Assembly (NCBI RefSeq): GCF_030067705.1
Contig: NZ_JASJEX010000002.1
Coordinates: forward strand, 124,001 to 188,000
Source: Kribbibacterium absianum
GTDB taxonomy: Bacteria > Actinomycetota > Coriobacteriia > Coriobacteriales > Atopobiaceae
Length of the DNA: 64,000 nt
Direction: 5' to 3'
Below are positions 34,482-44,312 of this stretch, one piece after another; the first letter of the stretch is position 1, and every line of letters begins with the position of its first letter. The notes beneath the pieces are model-generated. The model did not search any database and was not told where the DNA came from. It saw nothing but the letters and a program-made list of their open reading frames with translations. The position numbers were made by a program, and so were the translations under genes.

Positions 34482-35636
34482 ATGAACTTCCTCAACGTGT
34501 TCGAGGAGCGCATCAGCGGGGTGTTCGGCTCCGCCTCCTCTGCGGCGGCGCCCTTCTCCTTCAAGAAGCTGGCCAAGAAGGCCGCCTCCGAGATGGAGAA
34601 GGAGACCTACGTGATCAACGGCGTGGACACCGCGCCCGCCCTGTTCACCGTGCTCGTGGCCCAAGACGACGACGCGGCCATGCGCCCGCTCTACCTGAAC
34701 CTCACCGAGGAGACCTCGCTCTTCCTCGAGGCCCACGCGCAGCGCCGCGGCTACACCTTTGTGGGCAAGCCGCTCGTGCGCTTCATGGTGGACCCGTCCC
34801 TGAAGCACGGGAAGTTCTCGGTCTTTGCCGAGAACGTCGACGCCCGCACGCTCGACCGCCTGCGCGAGGAGGAGCTCCGTTACGCGAGCACCGCCTCCGG
34901 GGCCGCACAGCCGCCCGTCCAGCCGTCCGTTCAGCCGGCGCCGCAGCCCATCGACCTGGGCCTCGGCCCCATCGGCTCGCCGGACGCCTCGGACTCCGCC
35001 GGCCTCACCTCGATGCCGGCCGACATGGCCCTCGACGTGATCCAGGACGCCTTCGCGATGGAGCAGCAGGCCGTCGCGCCGCAGCCCGTGATGCCGAGCC
35101 AGCCCGCCGTGCAGCACAACGCGCACGTCCCGGCCCCCGCGCCTATGCCGGCCGGCAACGTGCCGCTCGTGAACCCGCGCCCGGACTACTACCAGCAGGT
35201 CCAGCACCTGAGCCGCGAGGAGGCCCTGGCGCAGGACGACCGCCAGCTGGCCATGACGCCGCAGCCGGCCCCCCAACCTGTGCAGCAGCCCCAGACGCAG
35301 CTGCGCAACGTGCCGCTCGTCGGCAGCCGTCAGCAAGCGCCCCAGCCCCAGGCCACGGCGCTCCTCATCGACCGCCAGACCGGCCGCACGTACCCCTGCG
35401 CCGGCGAGCGCACGGTCATCGGGCGCGAGCGCACCACCGGCGGCATCGTGCTGCACGACCCCAACGTGAGCCGTCGCCACGCGCAGCTCACGCGCCACCA
35501 CGGGTACTGGACCATCACGGACCTCAACTCCACCAACGGCACGCTCGTGAACGACGTGGACGTGGACGAGTGTGCCCTCCGTGACGGCGACCTCGTCACC
35601 CTCGGTCTCACGAACCTCGAGTTCCGGGAGGGCTGA
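34482..35636 (+). CDS. fhaA: FhaA-like protein (DUF3662 and FHA domain)
   Basis: The 384-residue protein has an N-terminal DUF3662-type domain (FEERISGVFG, KEMEKETYVINGVDTAP-like segment, LYLNLTEETSLFLEAHAQRRGYTFVGKP). A Pro/Gln-rich linker runs over about residues 145-285. A C-terminal FHA domain follows, with RTVIGRERTTGGIVLHDPNVSRRHAQL and LNSTNGTLVND. FHA domains bind phosphothreonine, so it reads out the kinases of this cluster. In mycobacteria FhaA links peptidoglycan precursor export to PknB. ATG 34482 starts three bases after the kinase stop, and its TGA overlaps the next ATG. Confidence 0.9.
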   Translation: MNFLNVFEERISGVFGSASSAAAPFSFKKLAKKAASEMEKETYVINGVDTAPALFTVLVAQDDDAAMRPLYLNLTEETSLFLEAHAQRRGYTFVGKPLVRFMVDPSLKHGKFSVFAENVDARTLDRLREEELRYASTASGAAQPPVQPSVQPAPQPIDLGLGPIGSPDASDSAGLTSMPADMALDVIQDAFAMEQQAVAPQPVMPSQPAVQHNAHVPAPAPMPAGNVPLVNPRPDYYQQVQHLSREEALAQDDRQLAMTPQPAPQPVQQPQTQLRNVPLVGSRQQAPQPQATALLIDRQTGRTYPCAGERTVIGRERTTGGIVLHDPNVSRRHAQLTRHHGYWTITDLNSTNGTLVNDVDVDECALRDGDLVTLGLTNLEFREG

Positions 35637-36049
35637 TGATCGACATCGTCCTCTTCGTCGGCCGCATCCTGCTGGTCGTGATCCTGTACCTGTTCCTGTT
35701 CGCCGTGATGCGGACCGGGATCGGCCTGGTGAAAGGCCAGCGAAAGGACACCGCGATCTGGACGCTGGACCTGGAGAAGGGCCCGCGCAACCTCCGCGGC
35801 CTGCACGTCGACATGCTCGGGCCGGTCGTGATCGGCCGCTCCCCCAGCTGCGACATTCAAATCAACGAGCCCTACGTGTCCGCCAACCACGCGCGGCTGA
35901 CGATCCAGGGCCCCGCGCTCGTGCTCGAGGACCTCGGCTCCACCAACGGCACCACCGTGAACGGCCACGCCGTGGTCGAGCCGGTCACGCTGCGCGACGG
36001 CGACGACGTGCAGGTGGGCGACGCCGTGCTCCGGGTGAGCCGCCGATGA
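35636..36049 (+). CDS. fhaB: FhaB/FipA-like protein (membrane helix and FHA domain)
   Basis: The 137-residue protein has one N-terminal membrane helix (residues 3-24) and a C-terminal FHA domain (GPVVIGRSPSCDIQINEPYVSANHARL, LEDLGSTNGTTVNG). It is a membrane-anchored phosphothreonine reader, as in the mycobacterial FhaB/FipA that couples PASTA kinases to division proteins. The start ATG shares its A with the fhaA stop (TGATG), and its own stop overlaps the phosphatase start (ATGA). Confidence 0.9.
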   Translation: MIDIVLFVGRILLVVILYLFLFAVMRTGIGLVKGQRKDTAIWTLDLEKGPRNLRGLHVDMLGPVVIGRSPSCDIQINEPYVSANHARLTIQGPALVLEDLGSTNGTTVNGHAVVEPVTLRDGDDVQVGDAVLRVSRR

Positions 36050-37416
36050 CCCACCAGCACGATCAGCTTCAGCCCGAGACGGCCGAGCCAAGCGCCGCCC
36101 CGGTGTCTGAGGCCTCGCCACAACCCGCGCCACAGCCGGCGGCCGTCGACGCGCACACGGGGCCGATTCCTGCCGAAACGCCGGACAGGACGGACGTGAC
36201 GCAGGCCATCGCGCCGGACCGCGCGCTGCTCGACCTCGCCAGCCGGCCGGACTCGGACTCCGACGAGGGCTCCAACGGCCGTCTGTCCTGGGGGTCGCGC
36301 TCCGACGTCGGCCTGATCCGCGGCCACAACGAGGACTCCTACCTGATCCGTCCGCCCCTCTTCGCGGTGTCGGACGGCATGGGGGGCCACGCCGCCGGCG
36401 AGGTCGCGAGCTCCATCGCGATCCACACCCTCGCACAGCAGGCGCCGGCCACTGCGGACTCCGCCGCCCTGGGCGCCGCCATCGAGGCCGCGAACACCGA
36501 CATCATCGTCGCGCCCGAGACCGGTCGCGGCCGCGAGGGCATGGGCTGCACGCTCACCGCCTGTCTCATCGAGAACGACAAGATGGCCGTGGCCCACGTG
36601 GGCGACTCGCGCCTCTACCTGCTGCACAAGGGCACGCTCGTGCGCGTGACCCACGACCACTCCTTTGTGGAGGAGCTCGTGGACGCCGGCGAGATCACCC
36701 CCGACGAGGCCCGCGTGCACCCGTCCCGCTCGGTGATCACCCGCGCCCTGGGCTCGGACCCGGACATGTACGCGGACCACTTCACCCTGGACGTGGAGGC
36801 CGGCGAGCGCGTGATCCTCTGCTCGGACGGCATCAGCTCGATGATCCCCGACGCCGAGCTGGAGGACATCTGCGTCACGTCGGCGAGCCCGCAGGTCTGC
36901 GCCGACGCGCTCGTCTCGGCGGCCCTCGTCGCCGGCGGCCACGACAACGCGACGGTGATCGTCGTGGACATCCTCGACGACGGCAAGGAGGTCGTCCGCA
37001 GGCGCACGCTGCGCCGCAACGTGACCGCCTGGGCGCTCGCGCTCGTGGCCGTGGTCGCGCTCGTGGCGGGCATCGTCGCGCTCATCGTGAACACCAGCTG
37101 CTACCTCTCGGTGAGCGACGGCAAGGTGGCGCTCTACTCCGGCATCCCAGACGTGGGCCTCGGCCATTTGGAACAGACCACCGACGTGGATGTGAGCCTC
37201 CTGCCCGAGACGATCCAGAACCAGCTCCGCGACGGCATTCAGATGCCGAGCCAGCGGGACGCCGAGAGCACCATCCAGTCCTACCGGACCCAGATCGCGG
37301 ACGCCCAGGCCAAGGCCGCCGAGACCGCCGAGTCCGTCAAGGACGCCGCCGAGTCCGCCGCCGATCAGCCCGCCGGCGCCCCGAGCGGCACCGAGACCGG
37401 AGGTGACGCCGCATGA
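36046..37416 (+). CDS. pstP: PP2C-family protein phosphatase (PstP-like)
   Basis: The 456-residue phosphatase has a disordered Pro/Ala-rich N-terminal extension of about 75 residues. The PP2C domain has [16 protein letters not shown], the metal site [35 protein letters not shown] and [13 protein letters not shown] membrane helix (about residues 325-348) and an extracytoplasmic Ala/Glu-rich tail follow. It removes phosphates placed by the cluster's kinases on FHA proteins and wall enzymes. ATG 36046 overlaps the fhaB stop, and its end overlaps the next start by four bases. The N-terminal extension is longer than in mycobacterial PstP. Confidence 0.93.
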   Translation: MTHQHDQLQPETAEPSAAPVSEASPQPAPQPAAVDAHTGPIPAETPDRTDVTQAIAPDRALLDLASRPDSDSDEGSNGRLSWGSRSDVGLIRGHNEDSYLIRPPLFAVSDGMGGHAAGEVASSIAIHTLAQQAPATADSAALGAAIEAANTDIIVAPETGRGREGMGCTLTACLIENDKMAVAHVGDSRLYLLHKGTLVRVTHDHSFVEELVDAGEITPDEARVHPSRSVITRALGSDPDMYADHFTLDVEAGERVILCSDGISSMIPDAELEDICVTSASPQVCADALVSAALVAGGHDNATVIVVDILDDGKEVVRRRTLRRNVTAWALALVAVVALVAGIVALIVNTSCYLSVSDGKVALYSGIPDVGLGHLEQTTDVDVSLLPETIQNQLRDGIQMPSQRDAESTIQSYRTQIADAQAKAAETAESVKDAAESAADQPAGAPSGTETGGDAA

Positions 37417-40304
37417 GCCCTGTTGCCGCCGCCTACAAGCAGGCCACCGAGCGCGGAGCCGACCGCCGCACCACCGAGCTTTTGCTGCTCATCGCCGGCG
37501 CCGTGCCGGTGCTCCTCATCTACGCGATGTACGTGGTGAACTCCGGCGCGGCCCTGTCCGCCGAGACCCTCGCCGTGCCCCTCGGGCTCATCGGCGCGTT
37601 CGCGGCCGCCCATGTGGGCGTCCGGCTGCTCGCGCCCGGCGCGGACCCGGCCATCCTGCCCATCGTCTTCGTGCTCTCCGGCATCGGCATCACCTTTGTG
37701 ACGCGCCTCGCGCCCACGTTGGCGGTGAACCAGGTGCTCTGGCTCTTCATCTCCGTGGTGGCGATGGTGGCGACGCTCTTCTTTGTGCGGAACCTCGACC
37801 GGCTGGCGGACTACAAGTACACGATCGGCGCCGTCGGCATCGCCCTCATCGTGCTGCCGATGATCATCGGCACCGAGATCTCGGGCTCCAAGCTCTGGGT
37901 CAAGGTGGGCGGCTTCACGTTCCAGCCGGGCGAGCTGGCAAAGATCTGCGTGGTGCTCTTCCTTGCCAGCTACCTGGCCGAGAACCGCGAGCTGCTCTCG
38001 GTCTCCTCCCGCAAGTTCGGCCCTGTCACGGTGCCGCGCTTCAAGATGCTGCTGCCGGTCTTCGTGATGTGGGGCCTGTCGCTGCTCATCGTCGTGTTCG
38101 AGCGCGACCTGGGCTCGGCGCTCCTCTTCTTCACGATCTTCGTCGTGATGCTCTACGTCACCACCGGGCGCGTGAGCTACGTGGTCATCGCGATCGCGCT
38201 GCTCGCCGCCGGCGGGGCCCTGTGCTACCAGCTCTTCAACCATGTGCGCGTGCGCGTGCAGATCTGGGTGGACCCCTTCGCGGACGCCCAGGGCGGCGGC
38301 CTGCAGATCGTGCAGTCGCTCTACTCGCTCGCCGACGGCGGCCTCTTCGGCGCGGGCGTCGGCAACGGCCTGCCCAAGCTCATCCCGGTGGTGGAGTCCG
38401 ACTTCATCTTCAGCGCCATCGGCGAGGAGATGGGCCTGCTCGGCGGTTCCGCGGTGCTCCTGCTGTTCATGCTGCTCGCAGTTCGCGGCTTCGCCACCGC
38501 GGCCCGCGCCAAGAGCGACATGGCGGCCTTCACCGCCGTGGGCCTCACCACGTCGCTGTGCTTCCAGGCCTTCCTCATCGTGGCGGGCGTCACCAAGTTC
38601 ATGCCGCTCACGGGCGTCACGCTGCCCTTCATGAGCCAGGGCGGCTCATCGCTCCTCTCGAGCTTCATCATCATCGGCCTGCTCCTGCGCTGCGGCGACC
38701 AGGGCACCGGCCACCATGTCCTCATGAGCGGCTCCGGCGTGGCCAACGGCACGGTGACCCCGGCCCTCGCCGCCGACGGCCGCTCCCAGCAGAGCCAGGC
38801 GCTCAAGACGAGCCCCTACGCCAAGGTGTCCTTCGGCATGGGCTCCGCCGAGTCCGGCGTCCTCGGCCGCGTGGCGCTCTCCAACCGCCTCACCGTGCTC
38901 GTGACCTTCTTCACGGTCCTGTTCGCCCTGCTCATCGCCAACCTCACCTACATCCAGGTGATCAAGGCGAGCGACTACCAGTCCATGCCGAGCAACAACC
39001 ACACGCTCTACAAGTCGAGCAAAGTGCAGCGCGGCGCGATCATCACGAGCGACGGCGTGACCCTCGCCGAGTCCCTGAAGCAGGACAACGGCACCTTCGT
39101 GCGCAGCTATCCCGCCGGCACCCTGGCGTCCCATCTGGTGGGCTACCTGTCCACGCAGTACGGCGCCACGGGCGTGGAGTCCACGATGAACACCACGCTC
39201 ACCGGCCATACCGACTACACCAGCTGGATGAGCGCCCTGAACTCGCTCGCCGGTGTCGAGCAGCCGGGCGACTCCGTGGTGCTCACGGTCAACTCGCAGA
39301 TGCAGCAGGCCGCCGAGAACGCGCTCTCCGGGCGCACCGGCGCCATCGTGCTGCTCGACCCCTCCACGGGCGCCGTGCTCGCGATGGCGAGCGCGCCCAC
39401 CTACAGCTACGACCAGCTGCCCTCGATCATCTCCGGCGAGAACACCACGGCCTCGCTCGTGAACCGCGCGACGCAGTCGCTCTACGCGCCCGGCTCCACG
39501 TTCAAGACGGTGACGCTGGCGGCGGCGCTCGAGAGCGGCACGGCCACGCTCGACACCACCTACGAGGCCCCGGCCGAGATGACCATCGGCAACGCGTCCG
39601 TGACCAACGTCAACGACAACGAGTACGGCACCATCACGCTGCGCGAGGCCTTCGCCGTCTCGGCCAACACGGTCTTCGGCCAAGTGGCGGCCCAGGAGGG
39701 CGCCGACACCCTCGTCAAGTACGCCAAGGCCTTCGGCTTTGGGTCCACGCTCGGCCAGGACTTCTCGTGCGTCTCCTCGCTCATGCCCAACCCCTCCGAG
39801 ATGACCGAGTGGGAGACGGCCTGGGCCGGCTGCGGGCAGCCGGTGGGCGAGCACGAGAGCCCCGCGGGTCCGCAGGCCACCATCATGCAGCTGGCCGTGA
39901 TCGCCTCGGCGATCGCCAACGGCGGCGTCGCGATGAATCCCTACGTGGTGGACCACACGCTGTCGCCGGAGGGCGTGATCGTCTCGACCACCACGCCCCG
40001 CTCCCTCGGCCAGGCCATCAACAAGTCCACCGCCGAGCAGGTGGGCGAGGCCATGCTCGAGGTGACCACCTCCGGCACCGGCACCGCCTCGGACGTCGCG
40101 GGCGTCCGGGTGGCCGGCAAGACCGGCACCGCCGAGACCGGCTCCTCCATCAACTCGCTCTTCATCGGCTATGCGCCGTACGACCGCCCGACGCTCGCCA
40201 TCGCCGTGTGCATCGAGGGCAACGGCGAGAACGTCTCGGGCGTCGCCACGCGGATCGCCGGCCAGGTGCTGGCCCAGGCGCTCGCAGTGCAGGCGGGCGC
40301 CTGA
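37413..40304 (+). CDS. RodA/FtsW-PBP fusion: SEDS glycosyltransferase joined to a class B penicillin-binding protein
   Basis: One 963-residue chain carries both wall-polymerising activities. Residues about 20-445 are a SEDS protein ([59 protein letters not shown]). After a linker of about 60 residues a further membrane helix starts the PBP part, ending in a transpeptidase. That domain has S695-T-F-K698, S750-A-N752 and K903-T-G905. In mycobacterial-type clusters rodA and pbpA are adjacent separate genes; here they are in frame with no stop. Start ATG 37413 overlaps the phosphatase stop. The PBP pedestal is short. Polymerase and crosslinker would be locked 1:1. Confidence 0.95.
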   Translation: MSPVAAAYKQATERGADRRTTELLLLIAGAVPVLLIYAMYVVNSGAALSAETLAVPLGLIGAFAAAHVGVRLLAPGADPAILPIVFVLSGIGITFVTRLAPTLAVNQVLWLFISVVAMVATLFFVRNLDRLADYKYTIGAVGIALIVLPMIIGTEISGSKLWVKVGGFTFQPGELAKICVVLFLASYLAENRELLSVSSRKFGPVTVPRFKMLLPVFVMWGLSLLIVVFERDLGSALLFFTIFVVMLYVTTGRVSYVVIAIALLAAGGALCYQLFNHVRVRVQIWVDPFADAQGGGLQIVQSLYSLADGGLFGAGVGNGLPKLIPVVESDFIFSAIGEEMGLLGGSAVLLLFMLLAVRGFATAARAKSDMAAFTAVGLTTSLCFQAFLIVAGVTKFMPLTGVTLPFMSQGGSSLLSSFIIIGLLLRCGDQGTGHHVLMSGSGVANGTVTPALAADGRSQQSQALKTSPYAKVSFGMGSAESGVLGRVALSNRLTVLVTFFTVLFALLIANLTYIQVIKASDYQSMPSNNHTLYKSSKVQRGAIITSDGVTLAESLKQDNGTFVRSYPAGTLASHLVGYLSTQYGATGVESTMNTTLTGHTDYTSWMSALNSLAGVEQPGDSVVLTVNSQMQQAAENALSGRTGAIVLLDPSTGAVLAMASAPTYSYDQLPSIISGENTTASLVNRATQSLYAPGSTFKTVTLAAALESGTATLDTTYEAPAEMTIGNASVTNVNDNEYGTITLREAFAVSANTVFGQVAAQEGADTLVKYAKAFGFGSTLGQDFSCVSSLMPNPSEMTEWETAWAGCGQPVGEHESPAGPQATIMQLAVIASAIANGGVAMNPYVVDHTLSPEGVIVSTTTPRSLGQAINKSTAEQVGEAMLEVTTSGTGTASDVAGVRVAGKTGTAETGSSINSLFIGYAPYDRPTLAIAVCIEGNGENVSGVATRIAGQVLAQALAVQAGA

Positions 40305-40424
40305 TGAGGGGAAGGGGCGACCCGGCGCCGAGAACCACCGGGACATGTCCGGCCACAGGAACGGCCGCAGGAGAGAGCAGACGGACCGACGCGCGCGCAG
40401 ACGCGCTGTAGATAGGAGAGACAG

Positions 40425-42350
40425 ATGCCAGAGCAGGTCCTGGGCGGGCGCTACCGCATCCAAGGAAAGATCGGCATCGGCGGCATGGCCACCGTGTACC
40501 GCGGCACCGACGAGGTCCTCGGCCGTACCGTCGCCATCAAGACCATGCTGCCGCAGTACGCGGCCGACCCGTCGTTCGCGGCGCGCTTCAAGCAGGAGGC
40601 CCAGGCGGCCGCGGCGCTGCAGAGCCCCTACATCGTGAGCATCTTCGACTGGGGCAAAGAGGGCGACACCTACTACATCATCATGGAGTACCTCCGCGGC
40701 ACCGACCTCAAGAGCGGCATCCGCTCCCACGGCGCGCTGGACTCCCGCAAGGTGGCGCAGATCGGCTCGCAGATCTGCCAGGCGCTCTCCGTGGCGCACA
40801 AGCACGACATCATCCACCGCGACATCAAGCCGCAGAACATCATGGTGCAGCCGGACGGCAACATCAAAGTGATGGACTTCGGCATCGCGCGCGCCAAGAA
40901 CAGCCATTTGACGGCCGACAACTCGGTGCTCGGCACGGCGCACTACGTCTCCCCCGAGCAGACCCAGGGCAAGCCCCTCGGCCCCACCTCCGACATCTAC
41001 TCGCTCGGCATCGTGATGTACGAGGCCGCCACCGGGAAGGTGCCCTTCGACGGCGACGACGCCATCTCGGTGGCCCTCAAGCAGGTGAACGAGCAGCCGG
41101 TTCCCCCGAGCCAGATCAACCCGGACGTGGACCCGGCCCTTGAGGCCATCATCCTCACCTGCATGGCCAAGGACCCGGGCGCGCGCTTCCAGACGGCCGA
41201 CGAGCTGCGCCGCGCGCTCACGGACTTTTTGGCCGGCCGCGTGGTGAACATCGCGAGCAACGGCACCACCCAGATGATGGCCGCGACGAGCCGCATCAAG
41301 CCGGGCGCCAACGGCGCCACCCAGGCCATCAAGCCGGTCACCCCGCGCAGCGGCTCCACGCGCGTGCAGACGCAGGTGCCGCAGGACGACGAGCCCGAGG
41401 AGGAGAAGCGCTCCGGCCGCAAGGTGGGCGTCGTCATCGGCGTGCTCGCGGCCATCGCGGCCATCGCCGCCGTCGTGTACTTCGTCGCGACGGGCACCCC
41501 AAGCTCCCAGATGGTGCCCAACTTCACGAACAAGCCCCAGGACGAGGCCGTCGCGGCCATCGAGGCCACCAACTACTTCCAGGTGGGCAACGTCTCCGAG
41601 CAGTACAGCGACACCGTGGACAAGGGCGTGGTGATCAGCCAGGACCCGGAGGCCGGCACCCTGCAGTCCAAGGACACGAAGATCAACCTCGTGGTCTCCA
41701 AGGGCGAGAAGCCCGCCGAGGAGGTGACGGTGCCAGACCTCGTGAACAAGTCCTCCACCGAGGCGCAGCAGGCGCTCGCGAAGGCGGGCCTCAAGGGCGA
41801 CGCCCAGACCAAGCCCTCGGACACGGTGGCCAAGGGCTACGTGTGCGAGCAGAGCCCGGCCGCCGGCACCACTGCCAAGGAGGGCGACACCGTCACCTAC
41901 TACATCAGCACCGGCACCGAGGCCGTGGACGTGCCCGACGTGCAGGGCTACTCGCAGAGCAGCGCCGCGACGATCCTGCAGAACGCCGGCTTCAGCGTGT
42001 CGGTGAGCGACCAGCAGTACAGCGACTCCTACAGCGAGGGCACCGTGATCTCCTACAGCCCGAACGGCTCCCAGGCCAAGGGCACCACGATCTACCTGAT
42101 CGTGAGCCTGGGCCCCAAGCCGGAGGAGAACACGAACAACACGCCCACGACCCCCAGCACGAACGGCTCGGGCAACGAGGGCGGCTCGGGCAACACGGGC
42201 GGCAATGGCGGCACAGGTGGCTCGGGCAACACGGGCGGCAATGGCGGCACAGGTGGCTCGGGCAACCCCTCCGGCGGCGGTGACACCGGCTCCGGCGGCG
42301 ATGCGGGCGACTCGGGCGACCCCAATACGGAGGGCAGGGCCAACTCCTGA
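40425..42350 (+). CDS. pknB: PASTA-domain serine/threonine protein kinase
   Basis: The 641-residue kinase has its catalytic domain at residues 8-275: IGIGGMATVYRG, VAIK39, HRDIKPQNIMV, DFGIARA, GTAHYVSPEQ. A juxtamembrane linker and membrane helix (about 340-360) follow. Three PASTA repeats (VPNFTNKPQDEAVAAI, VPDLVNKSSTEAQQAL, VPDVQGYSQSSAATIL) sense muropeptides or lipid II outside. The C-terminus is an unusual Gly/Asn/Ser-rich tail of about 70 residues encoded partly by a 36-bp direct repeat. ATG 40425 follows ATAGGAGAG. It lies 120 bases after the RodA-PBP fusion, the usual last place in this cluster. Confidence 0.95.
   Translation: MPEQVLGGRYRIQGKIGIGGMATVYRGTDEVLGRTVAIKTMLPQYAADPSFAARFKQEAQAAAALQSPYIVSIFDWGKEGDTYYIIMEYLRGTDLKSGIRSHGALDSRKVAQIGSQICQALSVAHKHDIIHRDIKPQNIMVQPDGNIKVMDFGIARAKNSHLTADNSVLGTAHYVSPEQTQGKPLGPTSDIYSLGIVMYEAATGKVPFDGDDAISVALKQVNEQPVPPSQINPDVDPALEAIILTCMAKDPGARFQTADELRRALTDFLAGRVVNIASNGTTQMMAATSRIKPGANGATQAIKPVTPRSGSTRVQTQVPQDDEPEEEKRSGRKVGVVIGVLAAIAAIAAVVYFVATGTPSSQMVPNFTNKPQDEAVAAIEATNYFQVGNVSEQYSDTVDKGVVISQDPEAGTLQSKDTKINLVVSKGEKPAEEVTVPDLVNKSSTEAQQALAKAGLKGDAQTKPSDTVAKGYVCEQSPAAGTTAKEGDTVTYYISTGTEAVDVPDVQGYSQSSAATILQNAGFSVSVSDQQYSDSYSEGTVISYSPNGSQAKGTTIYLIVSLGPKPEENTNNTPTTPSTNGSGNEGGSGNTGGNGGTGGSGNTGGNGGTGGSGNPSGGGDTGSGGDAGDSGDPNTEGRANS
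42183..42266 (+). repeat. 36-bp direct repeat encoding the Gly-rich tail of PknB
   Basis: Units at 42183-42218 and 42219-42254 are identical and encode GGSGNTGGNGGT. A third partial unit follows. Slippage here could vary tail length between strains. Confidence 0.85.
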
Positions 42351-42362
42351 CGGGCCTGATGG

Positions 42363-42368
42363 TAGAAT
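42363..42368 (+). promoter_or_regulatory. -10 box of tRNA-Arg
   Basis: TAGAAT 12 bases before the mature tRNA start. The -35 region overlaps the end of pknB and is not clear. Confidence 0.5.
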
Positions 42369-42380
42369 GGCGGACTATCA

Positions 42381-42456
42381 GCCTCCGTAGCTCAGGGGAT
42401 AGAGCACTGCTCTCCTAAAGCAGGTGTCGACGGTTCGAATCCGCCCGGGGGCACCA
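42381..42456 (+). tRNA. tRNA-Arg (CCT)
   Basis: The 76-base gene has acceptor GCCTCCG/CGGGGGC (one G-U pair), TAGCTCAGGGGATAGAGC D-arm, and anticodon CCT in CTCCTAA. The T-arm is CGGTTCGAATCCG, with encoded CCA. Confidence 0.97.
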
Positions 42457-42467
42457 GACTTTTCGCA

Positions 42468-42507
42468 GGTCAGAGGGTATGCACGCGCCCTCTGACCTTC
42501 TTTTTTT
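42468..42507 (+). terminator. Terminator of tRNA-Arg
   Basis: AGGTCAGAGGG and CCCTCTGACCT form a perfect stem, followed by TCTTTTTTT, 12 bases past the tRNA. Confidence 0.9.
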
Positions 42508-42600
42508 GGCTCAGGGGGCACACGTGGTGCACGCTCTCGCGCGGGACACGGCCAGGGCCGTCGCGCAGCAAGGGCGGCCAACTCGCACGCCCAGTCGCCG

Positions 42601-42768
42601 TTGTGGGGAACCGTTTCTCCGCAAGTTCTCGCGACAGTTTGTGGGGAACCGTTTCCCCGCAACGTGTCCTAACGACAAAACCGCAGGTGGGCGCGAGACA
42701 ACCTCATGAGCGCCCGACGTTTCCCCGCATCCGGTTGCAGGTCTTTGCGGAGAACCGTTTCCCCGCAA
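42601..42768. repeat. Dispersed palindromic repeat, copy 3 (GCGGAGAAACG family)
   Basis: Two tandem boxes (GTGGGGAACCGTTTCTCCGC and GTGGGGAACCGTTTCCCCGC) are followed by ACGACAAAACCGCAGGTG, the half-box ACGTTTCCCCGCAT, CCGGTTGC, and TTTGCGGAGAACCGTTTCCCCGCAA. A further partial box ends near 42792. It is in the same orientation as copies 1 and 2. The rest of 42508-42903 shows nothing else. Confidence 0.85.
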
Positions 42769-42903
42769 AGCCCGGTCGCCGATTCCCCGCACAATCCTTC
42801 GAACGTAGGCAGGGAGAGGCGCCTCCACGCGCCGCCAGAACGCCCACGGCCCCGAAGGAGTACGGTTTCGCTGTGGAACGCGCCGTCGGCCGAGAGGAGC
42901 GCC

Positions 42904-43581
42904 ATGCAGCTGGACGGACGCACCGTCACCGTTGTCCCGGCTCCGGTGGCCAATGCCCCGGTGGTGTACGTGCCCTCGGTGTCCGACAACGCCGAGGCGC
43001 TTGCCGCTGCGTGCCACGGCCTCGGGGCGCCGGGGTTCTCGCTCGTGTGTGTCTCGGGACTCGACTGGGACGCCGAGCTGTCGCCCTGGCCTGCCGAGAA
43101 CGTCTTCAAAGGACAGCCTCCGTTCGCAGGGAGGGCCCCGGAGTTTCTCGGCTGGATGGAGCACAGGCTCATCCCAACCGCCGAGGAACAGCTACCCTCC
43201 CCCGACACGAGCCATCGCATCGCTGCGGGCTACTCGCTCGCCGGTCTCTTTGCGCTCTGGGCGCCCTATCACACGGACGCGTTCTGCTCGGTGGTCTCGG
43301 CGTCGGGCTCGTTGTGGTTCCCGGGGTTCCTTGCGATCTGCGAGCGGCTGCCCTTTGTGCGCAAACCGCGGCGCGCGTACCTGTCGCTCGGCAAGAAGGA
43401 GAGCCGGTCGCGAAACCCCCTGCTACGAGAGACGCAGGGCGCCACCGAAGCGCTGGCCCGACGGCTCGTCGACGAGGGCGTGGACGCGACCTTTGTGCTC
43501 AACCCCGGTGGCCACTTCGACAACCCCACCGGCCGACTCGCGGCAGGCATCGCGTGGGCGCTCGCACGACCCACGCCGTGA
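42904..43581 (+). CDS. Alpha/beta-hydrolase esterase (IroE/Fes-like fold)
   Basis: The 225-residue cytoplasmic protein has the nucleophile elbow GYSLAGLFALW (Ser in G-Y-S-L-A-G), an acidic residue in the region after YLSLGKKES, and the likely catalytic His in NPGGHFDNPTGR. This order matches the esterase-D/IroE-like group that hydrolyses siderophore or other esters. There is no signal peptide and no siderophore genes nearby, so the substrate is open. ATG 42904 follows GAGAGGAG; the frame upstream runs into the repeat and is not used. It is convergent with the 43676 gene. Confidence 0.8.
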   Translation: MQLDGRTVTVVPAPVANAPVVYVPSVSDNAEALAAACHGLGAPGFSLVCVSGLDWDAELSPWPAENVFKGQPPFAGRAPEFLGWMEHRLIPTAEEQLPSPDTSHRIAAGYSLAGLFALWAPYHTDAFCSVVSASGSLWFPGFLAICERLPFVRKPRRAYLSLGKKESRSRNPLLRETQGATEALARRLVDEGVDATFVLNPGGHFDNPTGRLAAGIAWALARPTP

Positions 43582-43597
43582 GGCACGGTGTGACGCA

Positions 43598-43640
43598 AAA
43601 GGCCGCCCGTCCCCCGGAGGGACAGACGGCCTGGTCGAGA
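43598..43640. terminator. Terminator between convergent genes
   Basis: GGCCGCCCGTCCC and GGGACAGACGGCC pair with small mismatches. On the minus strand the stem is followed by CTTTTGCG, serving the 43676-44287 gene; it may also stop the esterase transcript. Confidence 0.65.
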
Positions 43641-43675
43641 GCATCCGGAGCACGAACGAGCGCGTCCGAGCGCGG

Positions 43676-44287
43676 CTACTTGGAGGAGCGCTTGCCCTTC
43701 TTGGCCTCCTCCTTGGCGGCGCGGGCGGCGGCCTCTTCCTCGTAGTCCTTGTCGATCACCTGCTGCATGCGCTTGTCCGTCATGCCGGCCACCTCGGTGT
43801 CGGCGCGCTTGCGATAGGGGCGCACCTTGACCCAGTCGAAGATGAACGCGCCGATGATGCACACGTAGGCCAGCACGAGCGCGACCACCGATGCCATCCC
43901 GAGCGGCTCGGTGACGTCGCTCGACGCGCCCGGGAACACGAACATGCAGAGCCACGCGACGGCCGTCAGCACGAGACCGGCGCCCAAGAGGACCCACCAG
44001 AAGCGGCGGTACTTGCGGTACTCGGGGCTCTGCTTGAGGAGGATGTTGCTCACGACGACCTGACGGTCGCGGGCGTCGCGCTCACGGCGCTTGAGCTCCT
44101 TCTTCTCCTCCTTGGTCATCTGAGCTGCCGGCTTGCCGCCGCCGGTCGCGTTGGCCTTGACCACGCGGACGGAGCCGCCGGCCTCGCGGACGGGCTTCGC
44201 GCGGGAAGCCCCTTTGCGGGTCATGCCGGGCAGCCCTTCGGTCTGCTGCTTGCGGCTGCGGTCGTTCTGCGGGTTGCGAATGCTCAT
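43676..44287 (-). CDS. Two-TM membrane protein of unknown function
   Basis: The 203-residue protein has a long basic N-terminal cytoplasmic part (RSRKQQ...EEKKELKRRERDARDR, probably helical). Two membrane helices follow (about residues 95-118 and 128-152), then a charged Lys/Glu/Ala-rich C-terminus. The arrangement resembles small actinobacterial membrane proteins often found near purine or wall genes, but I cannot name a family with certainty. ATG 44287 follows AAGGAG and lies 25 bases behind the purC stop, so both are probably on one transcript. Confidence 0.75.
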   Translation of the reverse strand: MSIRNPQNDRSRKQQTEGLPGMTRKGASRAKPVREAGGSVRVVKANATGGGKPAAQMTKEEKKELKRRERDARDRQVVVSNILLKQSPEYRKYRRFWWVLLGAGLVLTAVAWLCMFVFPGASSDVTEPLGMASVVALVLAYVCIIGAFIFDWVKVRPYRKRADTEVAGMTDKRMQQVIDKDYEEEAAARAAKEEAKKGKRSSK

Positions 44288-44312
44288 GAAGCTCCTTAGC
44301 GGGTGGTGCGGG

